DNA of 64,000 nucleotides, taken from the NCBI RefSeq assembly GCF_022179545.1, contig NZ_AP025518.1, positions 3,968,001 through 4,032,000 on the forward strand, read 5' to 3'. This DNA comes from Mycolicibacterium fortuitum subsp. fortuitum. Lineage in GTDB: Bacteria > Actinomycetota > Actinomycetes > Mycobacteriales > Mycobacteriaceae. The translations under genes were made by a program, and so were the position numbers. Positions 44,819 to 53,470 of the stretch are shown piece after piece (position 1 is the stretch's first letter; every line of letters starts with the position of its first letter). The notes beneath the pieces are model-generated. The model was not told the origin of the DNA, ran no database searches, and saw only the letters and a list, made by a program, of their open reading frames with translations.

Positions 44819-45085
44819 GTGGAGTTTGTGCCTGCTTTCCGTGTTTTCCTGACGGCCGGCTGCCGTCGTACTGTTGCCAGTTTACCGCTGGTCAACGACG
44901 CGCCCCAATGGTTGAGCGGGCCGATGGTGATCGGCGCCCCGGACGGCCCGCGAATCTGCCGGTATGTGCCTGCCAGACCCTGTGGCGAACGTGTCGCCTG
45001 TTGTCCCATTTACGCCGTTGGAGCACAACAGGCTGCACACTCGTCACAGTGCTCAGCATGCCTATATTGGCTCGGGACGCTCCTA
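44819..45085. other. 267-base gap upstream of phoH, no gene recognised
   Basis: It holds the promoter for the phoH block and the 3' flank of the gene at 45086. A short frame at 44815-45009 (minus) lacks codon bias and any family pattern, so I do not call it. No operator or hairpin stands out. Confidence 0.5.
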
Positions 45086-45796
45086 TCAGCCTGCGAACGC
45101 GTCCAGCTTTGCCTGCACCGCGTCTTTGTCCGGGCGGGCGTACGCTTTCCGCGATCCGCGCTCGTAGGAAATCAGCTGCGTACAGCGCTCAGCGGTACCG
45201 CTGACGGTATCCCCGCTCCTGATCACCTTGCCGGACTTCGCCTCGCGAAACGTGATCTCGTATTCGACTGAGTAGTAGTCGACGGTGACACGGTCCCCGC
45301 CATCCTCGTCGACGCATGACAGGGATTTCACCTCGCTGCCCCTCTTTCGATCCAGGCAGGCGACAACGTTGATCTTGGAGAAGTCGTCGGACATCGCCGA
45401 GTCGGAGGCCGAGAGCCAGATTTCATCGACGAATCCGAGACCCTTGTAGTAGGCCACGGCGTCGTACGGCTGGCCATATTCCGCGGCGTTGGAGATGCGA
45501 TCGTTGTCGCACACCTGAGAGAAATCAGATGCCGACTGGGCGATCCGGTCCTGCCCCTCACCACTCACCTTGACGACCATGTAGCCCATGAAACCGATAA
45601 TCGAGATGCCGACAACCGCGATTACGGCAACGATCGCGATGCCGAGGCGCGATTTCTTCGGCGGTATCGGCGCTGCACCTCCAGGCCACTGGTGGGGTTG
45701 AGGCGGTTGCCAATGCGGCGGCTGCTGACCATACGGAGGCTGGCCGTACGGCCACGGCGAACCGTGCGGCGGCGGCCCTTGCGGCGGCAAACTCAC
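45086..45796 (-). CDS. Pro-rich membrane-anchored protein, divergent from the Esp-like operon
   Basis: About 236 residues from GTG 45796; an upstream GTG at 45835 adds 13 residues. The shorter start has a -10-like TACGCT a few bases before it and would be leaderless. Residues 1-50 are Pro/Gln/Gly/Trp-rich, followed by one transmembrane helix (LGIAIVAVIAVVGISIIGFMGYMVV, about 52-77) and an extracellular domain with four cysteines (CDNDR, VACLD, SCVDED, ERCTQ) that could form two disulfides. I do not recognise a family. It shares the 180-base divergent promoter region with the EspA/E-like gene, so it could be part of the same export system. Confidence 0.75.
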   Translation of the reverse strand: MSLPPQGPPPHGSPWPYGQPPYGQQPPHWQPPQPHQWPGGAAPIPPKKSRLGIAIVAVIAVVGISIIGFMGYMVVKVSGEGQDRIAQSASDFSQVCDNDRISNAAEYGQPYDAVAYYKGLGFVDEIWLSASDSAMSDDFSKINVVACLDRKRGSEVKSLSCVDEDGGDRVTVDYYSVEYEITFREAKSGKVIRSGDTVSGTAERCTQLISYERGSRKAYARPDKDAVQAKLDAFAG

Positions 45797-45977
45797 GAGT
45801 GGAGCGTAATGCGCGGGCGGGCTCACCGTCAGCACGAATTGCCACGATCACAGCGACGGTGGTGCGAGGCGCCGGCCTGTCGAAAGAAGTGACAGGAGGC
45901 GCCACAAACCGCTGTTAGGCTCCTCAGGCAATCTTCGTATGGGACTTCAACACAACGCTTCGGGGGGACACGCAGGC

Positions 45978-47486
45978 ATGGGTAGAAACGGTTCACGGGG
46001 TTCTCACCATGGCGGCGACACCCACAACCGTTCCGACAGCGGAGACCACCACTCACGAGACCGCGGATCGAATCGCGGATCTGATGACGGCGGCGGCGAT
46101 GGCCCGCTCAGCAAGATCAGCGACATCAAAGATGCCGTCGAGGGCGTCGGCGACATCGTCGAGGACGTGAAATCGATCCTCGAAGGCGATCCGATGGGCG
46201 TGGTGGGCCTAGTGTCCGACGGCGCCCAGCTGGCACAGATGTTCATGCCCGCGGCCTTCGCCACCCCGATCATCGAGGGTGGATTGATGGCGCTGAACGG
46301 CATATCCAAGACCCTGGGCTTCGGCAGTCCCGACGGCGGGGGGGATTTCCACGATGGCGCGACGAGCCTGCAGTCCACCGGCCGAGGCCTCGAGCAGGCG
46401 TATCCAAGCTCGTGGGAGGGCACGAGCTCCAGCGCCTACAGCGGTCAGAACTCCAAGCAGATCGACCGGACGTCGACGATGATCAGCGCTGACAACAAGG
46501 TCATCTCCATCCTGCAGACCGAAGCCAAACAGGTGGCAGACACCCGCGACAACATGGACAACATCGCTACGTATCTGGGCGCGGCCATTGCACCGGCTAT
46601 GGCACTGATGGCCATTCCCATCGGCGGCGAACCGGCGTCGCTGGCTTTTCAGGCGGCGGCAGTCGGCGCGGCGAGCGGCGTGGCCGGCGTCACCATGGGC
46701 CAGATGGTTTCCAATGCGATGAGCAATTCCAGCCAGCTCCAGCAGGCCATCGCGCAATATCAGCAGGTAAGCAGCGCGGCGAAGCTCGGCGGTGGCTCGA
46801 TGTCCGGCCCTCCGAGCATGCCGGGCACAGGCAATCCGAATACCTCTGGGAACGGGGATTCTCCGACAGGGAGCTCGCCTGGCGACGGGGCCCCGAGCGG
46901 GGGGACCCCGAGTGGTGGCGGCGGCACGTCGGGAAGCGGTGGAGGAACGTCGGGCAGCGGCGGTGGCGCATCATCCGGCGGCGGGGGCACGCCGAGCAGC
47001 TCGGGCGCGGGAGCCACACCATCGACGAGCGCGAGTTCCCCCAGCGGTGCGTCCGGCGGCGCGTCGGGCAGTGCGGCAGGTGGCGGCGCCGGAATGCTGG
47101 GGTCGTTGGGGTCGCTGCTCGGCCAGGTTGTCCAGGCGGCCACCCAGGCCGCCGGCCAGGCTCAACAAGCTGCGACTCAGGCGGCCACCCAAGCCGCCGG
47201 TCTGGCTCAACAAGCAGCGGGTCAAGGACAGGAAGGTGATCCCAACGCCACCGGCGAGGAGGTCCAGACCGTCGGACGGGAAGAGCCCATCGCTGAGCAG
47301 GAGGGGGCGGCCGGTGCGGGCAGCGAGGCCCCCGGCGAGCGGGCGCCCATCCATATCGCCGTTGACTTCGACTCCGAACGCCGCGTAGAGATGGACGTTC
47401 AGCCCGATCAGGTCAAGGGTCCCATACACGTGAGTCTCGACCCTGCCAATCCGACTGCGCCGCCACGTATTACGCGCGAAGTTTAG
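45978..47486 (+). CDS. EspA/EspE-like ESX secretion-associated protein
   Basis: A 502-residue protein from ATG 45978, chosen because GGGGGGA at 45962 gives a ribosome-binding site; ATG 45939 is also in frame and would add 13 residues. The first 45 residues are His/Gly/Ser/Asp-rich. The core holds LEQAYPSSWEGTSSSAYSGQNSKQ, with W146-x-G and Y154, as in the EspA/EspE family, followed by helical and hydrophobic stretches (about 195-250), then a low-complexity Gly/Ser/Thr region (about 270-390), a Gln/Ala repeat (residues 386-415) and a C-terminal region with GERAPI, which I recall as shared by EspA and EspE. It heads an operon with EspC- and EspD-like genes and should be exported by a T7SS. Confidence 0.85.
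   Translation: MGRNGSRGSHHGGDTHNRSDSGDHHSRDRGSNRGSDDGGGDGPLSKISDIKDAVEGVGDIVEDVKSILEGDPMGVVGLVSDGAQLAQMFMPAAFATPIIEGGLMALNGISKTLGFGSPDGGGDFHDGATSLQSTGRGLEQAYPSSWEGTSSSAYSGQNSKQIDRTSTMISADNKVISILQTEAKQVADTRDNMDNIATYLGAAIAPAMALMAIPIGGEPASLAFQAAAVGAASGVAGVTMGQMVSNAMSNSSQLQQAIAQYQQVSSAAKLGGGSMSGPPSMPGTGNPNTSGNGDSPTGSSPGDGAPSGGTPSGGGGTSGSGGGTSGSGGGASSGGGGTPSSSGAGATPSTSASSPSGASGGASGSAAGGGAGMLGSLGSLLGQVVQAATQAAGQAQQAATQAATQAAGLAQQAAGQGQEGDPNATGEEVQTVGREEPIAEQEGAAGAGSEAPGERAPIHIAVDFDSERRVEMDVQPDQVKGPIHVSLDPANPTAPPRITREV
47133..47222 (+). repeat. Tandem 45-bp repeat inside the EspA/E-like gene
   Basis: Two adjacent 45-base units (47133-47177 and 47178-47222) encoding QAATQAAGQAQQAAT and QAATQAAGLAQQAAG. 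They differ at few positions. The repeat keeps the reading frame and extends a Gln/Ala helix. Confidence 0.8.
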
Positions 47487-47505
47487 CTTTTGAGAGGAGC
47501 CTGAT

Positions 47506-47829
47506 ATGTCAACGAAGTTACAGGTTCAGACCAGTGAGGTGCGTGATCTGGCCGCCAAGCAGGCTGCAGCCGCTCAGGGATACGGCTCGACCATTGGCGC
47601 CACGAGCAGCGCCAGCATGTCCGTGCTGATTTCCCACGGGGTGGTGTGTTCGGGGACCGCGATGGCCCTGTCGAGCGTCAATTCCGCTCGAGTCGCTGCG
47701 GTCACCGCGATGCAGCAGGTGTCCAGCAACCTTGCCGAAAATCTCGAGACGGCAGCCTCCCACTACGACCAGGTCGATGCGCAGGCCCAGGCCAGCATCG
47801 GTGCCCAGATGCATCCGGGTGGCAGCTGA
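47506..47829 (+). CDS. EspC-like ESX-1 secretion-associated protein (T7SS_ESX_EspC family)
   Basis: A 107-residue protein, about EspC size. The family pattern appears as SHGVVCSGTAMALSSVNSARVAAVTAM, and the C-terminal part has YDQVD, the YxxxD secretion signal of T7SS substrates, in helical context. Gene order EspA/E-like, EspC-like, EspD-like is the espACD order. GAGGAG at 47494-47499 sets the ATG. The TGA overlaps the EspD-like ATG (TGATG). It should pair with the upstream EspA/E-like protein for export. Confidence 0.85.
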   Translation: MSTKLQVQTSEVRDLAAKQAAAAQGYGSTIGATSSASMSVLISHGVVCSGTAMALSSVNSARVAAVTAMQQVSSNLAENLETAASHYDQVDAQAQASIGAQMHPGGS

Positions 47830-48431
47830 TGCCCGGCGGTTGGGACGACGGCGACGACGAGCACTTCGACGACGGTATGGATGGGTTGGACTTCGACGGT
47901 CCTGCCCACCAAGACGACAACTGGTCTGGTCTGGATGCCCTCGATCACCACGAAGTCGATCATCGGCCCGATGCCGAGTCCGACACCGAACTGTCCGGCT
48001 GGGACGCGGTCTCTGACTATCCGGTCGCCCAAACCGACACGGGGCCCGTTGATTTCGATGTCTTCGGGGAGGAACCTCAAGGCAGCGACGAGGCGGGTAC
48101 CCCGGCGCTGTTCACGGTCTCGCACCCCTCGCACGTGCTGAGCGTGACGGCGTCCATCAGCGGAGGTATCCAATCTGTCGAGTTGTCCCCCGACGCGGGC
48201 AGGCTGACCGAAAGCCAACTGGCACAGACCATCAAGGCGACTGCTGATCTGGCCGGCATCAAAGGCCGCTCGGTGCAGTACGAGCTGATCTACGAGCTCA
48301 TGAGCCGCCAGGGTGTCGATGAGGCGATGGTCGCCCGGTATCTGAGCCACGACATCGGACTGCCCACTCCTCAGCAGGCGGACGAAGCTGAGGCCGAAGC
48401 CGTGTCGGCGTATCTGCGCCGGACGCACTAG
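47829..48431 (+). CDS. EspD-like protein
   Basis: A 200-residue soluble, very acidic protein (first 90 residues rich in Asp, Glu and His). The C-terminal half, ALFTVSHPSHVLSVTASISG, SVELSPDAGRLTESQLAQ and GLPTPQQADEAEAEA, aligns by eye with EspD of the espACD operon as I remember its sequence (ALFTV, VELS, ESQLA, GLPSPEEA). EspD is needed for stable EspA and EspC and can be exported independently of ESX-1. The start overlaps the EspC-like stop. It is convergent with rsmE, 19 bases apart. Confidence 0.85.
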   Translation: MPGGWDDGDDEHFDDGMDGLDFDGPAHQDDNWSGLDALDHHEVDHRPDAESDTELSGWDAVSDYPVAQTDTGPVDFDVFGEEPQGSDEAGTPALFTVSHPSHVLSVTASISGGIQSVELSPDAGRLTESQLAQTIKATADLAGIKGRSVQYELIYELMSRQGVDEAMVARYLSHDIGLPTPQQADEAEAEAVSAYLRRTH

Positions 48432-48450
48432 CCAGAGTGGGCCGTCGCCG

Positions 48451-49200
48451 CTAGATCTCCCAGCGCGCCGTCAGCGCACCGATCGCCCCCAGCGCGACGG
48501 CCGCGGCCGTCGACGTGCGCAGGACTGCCGGGCCGAGCCGGACGGCTTTCGCGCCGGCCGCAGCGAGAGCGGCGATCTCGTCGTCGGCGATGCCACCCTC
48601 CGGGCCGACGATGAGCATCAGCGAGTTCGCTTGGGCCAGAGGTAGTTCGACCAAGGGCTCGGTAGCAGACTCGTGCAGGGCCAGCACCACTGCCCCGTCG
48701 GCCACGGCGTCTGTGACACGCTGGGTCAGCGCAGCCGTGGACAGCACACCTTCGACTGCCGGAATGTAGGGACGCCGGGACTGCCGGGCCGCCGAGCGGA
48801 CTACCGCTTCCCAGCGCCGCAGGCCCTTGTCCACCTTCGGGCCCTCCCAGCGGGCCACGCACCGGCCGGCCTGCCAGGCGATGAACCCGTCCGCGCCGGC
48901 CTCGGTCGCCAGCTCGACAGCCAGCTCGGAGCGATCCGACTTGGGCAAGGCCTGCACGACCGTCACGGGCGGGCGGGGAGCCGCGACGGTGAACCGCTCC
49001 CTCACCCGGGCCGACAACCGGCCTTTGGCGGTCTCCTCGACGACACAGTGGGCCAGAGTCCCGGCACCGTCACTCAGGTCGATGTGTTCGCCGACGCGGA
49101 TGCGACGGACATTGGACGCGTGGAAACCCTCGTCGCCGTCGACGACGGCAAGCTCCCCCGCACCGGGCAGCGCGGAGATGTAGAAGAGCGCTGAGCTCAC
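48451..49200 (-). CDS. rsmE: 16S rRNA (uracil-1498-N3) methyltransferase RsmE
   Basis: A 249-residue SPOUT-class methyltransferase, counterpart of Rv2372c. The knot motifs are [16 protein letters not shown] and [18 protein letters not shown] near the C-terminus. The N-terminal PUA-like part binds 16S rRNA. It methylates U1498 in helix 44. It begins 15 bases after the dnaJ2 stop, so it is the last gene of hrcA-dnaJ2-rsmE. Confidence 0.95.
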   Translation of the reverse strand: MSSALFYISALPGAGELAVVDGDEGFHASNVRRIRVGEHIDLSDGAGTLAHCVVEETAKGRLSARVRERFTVAAPRPPVTVVQALPKSDRSELAVELATEAGADGFIAWQAGRCVARWEGPKVDKGLRRWEAVVRSAARQSRRPYIPAVEGVLSTAALTQRVTDAVADGAVVLALHESATEPLVELPLAQANSLMLIVGPEGGIADDEIAALAAAGAKAVRLGPAVLRTSTAAAVALGAIGALTARWEI

Positions 49201-49215
49201 GTGGCGCCCCGGATG

Positions 49216-50358
49216 TCAGCGACCGGAGAACGTCTCGCGCAACCGGCTGAACAACCCACTGGAGTTCGACGAAGACTGCGTCGAGCGCACCTCCGCGGCG
49301 TCGCGGCTCCGGTTTTCCTTCAGCTTGCGCAGCAGGTCGATGTCGGTGCTGTCCAGCCGTGACGGCACCACCACCTCGATGTGGGCATGGAGGTCACCGC
49401 GCACCCCGGACCGCAGATGCGGCATGCCGTGCCCGCGCAGGGTGGTCACCGCGCCGGGTTGGGTGCCGGCGGCGACGGCCAGCTCGGTGGGCCCGTCGAG
49501 GATCGCGTCCACGGTGACGGTGGTGCCCAGAGCGGCGTCGACCATCGGCACCGAGATCGTGCAGTGCAGGTCGTCGCCGTCACGCACGAACGTCTCGTGG
49601 GGCTTCTCGTGGACCTCGACGTACAGATCGCCTGCCGGCCCGCCGCCCGGTCCGACCTCGCCCTGCGCGGCCAACCGCACCCGCATGCCGTCGCCGACCC
49701 CGGCCGGGATCTTGACGCTGATCTCACGGCGGGCACGCACGCGGCCGTCCCCACCGCAGCGGCTGCACGGGTCGGGAATGACCTCGCCGATGCCACCACA
49801 GACGGGGCACGGACGGGTCGTCATCACCTGGCCGAGCAGCGAGCGCTGCACGGTCTGGATCTCGCCGCGACCGTCACAGGTGTCGCAGGCAACCGGCGTG
49901 GAGTTGCCGTTGGTGCCCTTGCCGTGACACAGGTCGCACAGCACCGCGGTGTCCACGGTCACCTGCTTTGTCACGCCGGTGGCGCACTCGGCGAGGTCCA
50001 ACCGCATGCGCAGGAGTGAGTCGGCGCCGGGCCGTACCCGGCCGATGGGTCCGCGCGAGGAGGCTCCGCCGCCGAAGAAGGCCTCGAATACGTCGCCGAG
50101 ACCGCCGAACCCGCTGAAGCCACCGGGCGCGCCGCCGACCGACTCCATCGGGTCACCGCCCATGTCCACGATGCGGCGCTTCTCCGGATCCGACAGCACC
50201 TCGTAGGCGAGCTGGATCTCGGTGAACCTACTCTGGGCTTCCTCGTCGGGGTTGACGTCGGGATGCAGCTCACGCGCCAGCCGCCGATAGGCGCGTTTGA
50301 TCTCTGAATCGCTCGCGCCTTTGCTCACTCCGAGCAAGCCGTAATAATCGCGTGCCAC
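49216..50358 (-). CDS. dnaJ2: Chaperone protein DnaJ2
   Basis: A 380-residue type I J-protein: J domain at 1-70 with HPD (H32-D34), Gly/Phe region, four CxxCxGxG zinc repeats ([32 protein letters not shown]) near 140-205, and a C-terminal substrate-binding part. It is the second DnaJ of mycobacteria (Rv2373c), linked to hrcA rather than dnaK. It stimulates DnaK ATPase and handles unfolded proteins. Confidence 0.97.
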   Translation of the reverse strand: MARDYYGLLGVSKGASDSEIKRAYRRLARELHPDVNPDEEAQSRFTEIQLAYEVLSDPEKRRIVDMGGDPMESVGGAPGGFSGFGGLGDVFEAFFGGGASSRGPIGRVRPGADSLLRMRLDLAECATGVTKQVTVDTAVLCDLCHGKGTNGNSTPVACDTCDGRGEIQTVQRSLLGQVMTTRPCPVCGGIGEVIPDPCSRCGGDGRVRARREISVKIPAGVGDGMRVRLAAQGEVGPGGGPAGDLYVEVHEKPHETFVRDGDDLHCTISVPMVDAALGTTVTVDAILDGPTELAVAAGTQPGAVTTLRGHGMPHLRSGVRGDLHAHIEVVVPSRLDSTDIDLLRKLKENRSRDAAEVRSTQSSSNSSGLFSRLRETFSGR

Positions 50359-50401
50359 GCTGACCTTGCCTGACCTTTCTATGCCGGACTTACCGGCTGC
50401 C

Positions 50402-51433
50402 TTACCGAGTACCTAGGACTTCGCCGATATACAGAGCAACCGCCGCAACGTTGGCGATCGTTCCCGGATAGTCCATCCGGGTGGGACCCACCACACCCAT
50501 TCCGCCGTACACCTTGCCCGAGCTGCCGTAGGCGGTGCTCACCACCGACGTTCCCAGCATCTGCTCGGCCTCGGTCTCGTGACCGATGCGCACGGTAACC
50601 TTGCCCGCTTCCTGCTGGGCTGCCAAAAGCCGCAGTACCACCACCTGCTCCTCGAGCGCCTCCAGGACCGACCGCAGCGACCCGCCGAAGTCGGCGGTGT
50701 TGCGGGTCAGGTTGGCGGTGCCGCCCAGCAGCAGTCGTTCTTCCGTGTGCTCGACGAGGGTCTCGACCAGGACCGTCGCCGATCGGCCGACGGCGTCGGC
50801 CAGCGCGCCCTGTCCGTTGAGGTGCGTGGCCAGATCGCTCACCGCGATGGACGCCGCGGTCAGCGGTTTGCCCTCCAACGCCTGGCCGAGCATCTCACGC
50901 AGTTTCGACAGCTCGTGATCGTCGATGGCGTCGCCCAGCTCCACGATGCGCTGGTCCACCCGGCCCGAATCGGTGATGACCACCAGCAGCAGCCGGGCCG
51001 GCGTCAACGCCACCACCTCGAGGTGGCGGACGGTCGAGGTGGACAGCGTCGGGTACTGCACGATCGCGACCTGGCGGGTCAGCTGGGCGAGCAGCCGCAC
51101 CGCGCGCCGCAACACGTCGTCCAGGTCGACCCCGGATTCCAGGAAGGACAGGATCGCGCGGCGTTCCGACGAGGACAGCGGCTTGACGTTGTCGATCCGG
51201 TCGACGAATTCGCGGTAGCCCTTCTCTGTGGGCACGCGACCGGAACTGGTGTGGGGCTGAGTGATGTAGCCCTCGGCTTCCAGCACCGCCATGTCATTGC
51301 GGACCGTGGCGCTCGATACACCGAGGTTGTGACGCTCTACCAGCGTCTTGGAGCCGATGGGCTCCTGGGTGGCCACGAAGTCGGCGACGATGGCGCGCAG
51401 CACCTCGAAACGACGCTCGTCAGCACTCCCCAC
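50402..51433 (-). CDS. hrcA: Heat-inducible repressor HrcA
   Basis: A 343-residue HrcA, counterpart of Rv2374c, with a winged-helix N-terminus ([64 protein letters not shown]) and a C-terminal GAF-like regulatory part. It represses groE-type genes through CIRCE elements. It is the first gene of hrcA-dnaJ2-rsmE. No CIRCE (TTAGCACTC-N9-GAGTGCTAA) is visible in the 204 bases upstream, so the operon may not be self-regulated. Confidence 0.97.
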   Translation of the reverse strand: MGSADERRFEVLRAIVADFVATQEPIGSKTLVERHNLGVSSATVRNDMAVLEAEGYITQPHTSSGRVPTEKGYREFVDRIDNVKPLSSSERRAILSFLESGVDLDDVLRRAVRLLAQLTRQVAIVQYPTLSTSTVRHLEVVALTPARLLLVVITDSGRVDQRIVELGDAIDDHELSKLREMLGQALEGKPLTAASIAVSDLATHLNGQGALADAVGRSATVLVETLVEHTEERLLLGGTANLTRNTADFGGSLRSVLEALEEQVVVLRLLAAQQEAGKVTVRIGHETEAEQMLGTSVVSTAYGSSGKVYGGMGVVGPTRMDYPGTIANVAAVALYIGEVLGTR

Positions 51434-51637
51434 CTGTTCACCTACCCTTCGCAGCGGCGACGTGTAATTAGCTCAGTTCATTTTACTGACCAGCAGCACG
51501 TTTACCGATTCCGCGGTGAATCCTCAAGAGCATGCCGCTGAAAGACACCGGCGCGGGCAATTACCAGCGAGGGTACTAACCTAGGCCACTATGCCGATGG
51601 CAACACCGCGCGCTACTGCGACGGAAGCGGGCCGGCG

Positions 51638-51952
51638 ATGATCTTCAAGGGTGTCCAAGAGGGCAAACCGTACCCGGAGCACGGGCTCTCCCACCGGGAC
51701 TGGTCCCGCATCCCGCCTCGACAGCTGCGCCTCGACGAGCTGGTCACGACCACCACGGTGCTGGCCCTGGACCGGTTGCTCTCCGAGGACTCGACGTTCT
51801 ACGGCGACCTGTTCCCGCACGCGGTGAAGTGGCGGGGCGATATCTACCTGGAAGACGGTTTGCACCGGGCCGTGCGTTCGGCGCTACGTAATCGCACCAT
51901 CCTGCATGCCCGGTTGTTCGACATGGATGCCTTGGCACCGAACCCGGTGTGA
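51638..51952 (+). CDS. Conserved hypothetical protein (Rv2375-like)
   Basis: A 104-residue protein at the place of Rv2375 between hrcA and the mbt cluster. No signal peptide or membrane helix. The sequence has a basic/aromatic N-terminus (YPEHGLSHRDWSRIPPRQLRLDELVTTTTVLALDRLLSEDSTFYGDLFPHAVKWRGDIYLEDGLHRAVRSALRNRTILHAR), which resembles small actinobacterial ParB-like or sulfiredoxin-like domains (DGLHRAVRSAL), but this is not certain. ATG 51638 starts the frame; no strong ribosome-binding site is visible. Confidence 0.78.
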   Translation: MIFKGVQEGKPYPEHGLSHRDWSRIPPRQLRLDELVTTTTVLALDRLLSEDSTFYGDLFPHAVKWRGDIYLEDGLHRAVRSALRNRTILHARLFDMDALAPNPV

Positions 51953-51960
51953 ACGCCGCG

Positions 51961-52173
51961 CTAGTTCGCCATCGCCTCGCGCAGACTCCTGGGCCGCAGA
52001 TCGGACCAGTTCTGCTCGACGAACGTCAGGCATTCCGTCCGGCTGCTCTCACCGAAGACCACGCGCCAGCCGGCAGGTACTTCGGCGAATGACGGCCACA
52101 GGCTGTGCTGGTCCTCATCGTTGACCAGTACGTAGAACGTGCCGTTCTCGTCATCGAACGGATTGGAACTCAT
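51961..52173 (-). CDS. mbtH: MbtH-like protein
   Basis: A 70-residue Mbt[33 protein letters not shown] followed by WSDLRPRSL, with all family residues present. It binds and stabilises NRPS adenylation domains of MbtB, MbtE and MbtF. The start overlaps the mbtG end by 23 bases, so it is the last gene of the mycobactin operon. Convergent with the Rv2375-like gene, 8 bases apart; a Cfp2 (Rv2376c) gene expected here in M. tuberculosis is absent. Confidence 0.97.
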   Translation of the reverse strand: MSSNPFDDENGTFYVLVNDEDQHSLWPSFAEVPAGWRVVFGESSRTECLTFVEQNWSDLRPRSLREAMAN

Positions 52174-53470
52174 CGAGTCTCCTCATCGAGGGATGGACCA
52201 GGTTGGCACCCAGTACCCGGTCGGACAACAGGCCGAGACAGCTCAGGTTCGGGAAGCCGGGGCCCTGGGTGAGCCCGGCCAGTCCCGGCAGGAACAACTT
52301 GGGAAAGACGTCGGTCAGGGCCAGGTCATGACCGATGTGCTCCTGCAGGGTGTCACCGGTCAACGGACCGCCCACACCCAGCTCGAGTAGATCCAGCGCG
52401 TCCTGGCTGAACAGCGGGGCGAACCACAGCGCGTCGGCGCCGGATCCGTCGATCACCAGGTCGAAACCGTGGACCGTCTCGACCGCTTCACCGCCGGTGT
52501 TGGTCGACAGCGTCAACCGGATGCGCTCGTCGCGGGCGACTGCATGAGCGACGCGGCCCCGCAGATGACGGATGCGGTCATCGGCCAGCAGTGCGTCCTG
52601 CACGCGGGCCGAGAACACCCCGCGATCGGTGCGGGCCAGGGCATCCCGGCGCTCGGCCAGAGTCAGCCCGGTCCATCCGGTCGGATCGGAGAACAACGTG
52701 TTCTCGAAGAATCCCTCGCCGCGGGTGAACAGCGTGACGGTCGGTGAGATCACCGTGATCGTCGAAACCCGGTGGCGGAAAAGCTCATTGAGCATCGAAG
52801 CCGCGGTCTCGCCGCCTCCGATCACGGCCACCCTCTCGGCGGTGATCAGCTCATGCTTTCCGGCCTGGTGCCAGAACTGGGCGATCGACATCACCCGGGG
52901 ATTGCCCGGCAGCACCGAACGCTCAGCCTGACCGGGCCCGGTGATCATCAGACCGTCGGCAGTGACGGAGTCCTCGGCGGTGCGCAGCACCCATCGGTGC
53001 GGGCCTGCCGAGTTGCCGGCGTCGGCGTCGACCGAGATCTGTTCCACCTCGCCGATAACCACGTTCATACCGATGTCGTCGGCAACCCAGCCCAGGTACT
53101 GGCTCCAGCGCTTGTGGGTCGGTGCGGGCCTGCCGCGATCCACCCATTCGGCGAATCCACCGGTCGCGATCAGGTAGGCCTGCCAACTGTGCCTGGTCAT
53201 CCGCTCGTCGAGTTCGGCGTTACGGCGCGGCACCAGAGACGACCGGTATGGGAAGCCGACGTCCTTCTCGGGTCCGGTGCCGAGGCGGTGGTTGCCGTCG
53301 GTCCAGCCGCCGACGGCCTGCCAGTTGGCGGCCACTCCGGCGCGTTCGACGACGACGACGTCGGGAGCGGGCACCCCCATGGCCCGCAGCTCGGCGGCCT
53401 TGGCTGCCACCGCGATGGCCTTGGGCCCGGCGCCGATGACGGCCAGGGTGGGCGTCGGTGGGGTACTCAT
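52151..53470 (-). CDS. mbtG: Lysine N6-hydroxylase / mycobactin monooxygenase
   Basis: A 439-residue flavin monooxygenase of the SidA/IucD/PvdA family. FAD motif [12 protein letters not shown] near residue 11-22; NADPH motif [14 protein letters not shown] about residue 195-210; later [14 protein letters not shown]. It hydroxylates the N6 of the lysine residues of mycobactin, giving hydroxamate iron ligands. ATG 53470 overlaps the mbtF stop (ATGA). A longer open frame to 53569 exists but runs into mbtF. Confidence 0.95.
   Translation of the reverse strand: MSTPPTPTLAVIGAGPKAIAVAAKAAELRAMGVPAPDVVVVERAGVAANWQAVGGWTDGNHRLGTGPEKDVGFPYRSSLVPRRNAELDERMTRHSWQAYLIATGGFAEWVDRGRPAPTHKRWSQYLGWVADDIGMNVVIGEVEQISVDADAGNSAGPHRWVLRTAEDSVTADGLMITGPGQAERSVLPGNPRVMSIAQFWHQAGKHELITAERVAVIGGGETAASMLNELFRHRVSTITVISPTVTLFTRGEGFFENTLFSDPTGWTGLTLAERRDALARTDRGVFSARVQDALLADDRIRHLRGRVAHAVARDERIRLTLSTNTGGEAVETVHGFDLVIDGSGADALWFAPLFSQDALDLLELGVGGPLTGDTLQEHIGHDLALTDVFPKLFLPGLAGLTQGPGFPNLSCLGLLSDRVLGANLVHPSMRRLDEFQSVR

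Noticed and set aside
44815..45009. Short reading frame on the minus strand upstream of phoH
   Set aside because: 64 codons without mycobacterial codon bias, ribosome-binding site or family pattern; it overlaps the phoH start.
46790..47120. PE_PGRS or collagen-like gene
   Set aside because: The Gly-rich stretch is internal to the EspA/E-like gene; there is no PE domain and no GGX-triplet array typical of PGRS proteins.
51574..51591. IdeR (iron) box upstream of the Rv2375-like gene
   Set aside because: Only one half, TAGGTTAG on the minus strand, matches the 19-base consensus; the other half does not, giving about 9 of 19 matches.
51434..51637. CIRCE element for HrcA
   Set aside because: No TTAGCACTC/GAGTGCTAA pair can be found upstream of hrcA in either orientation.
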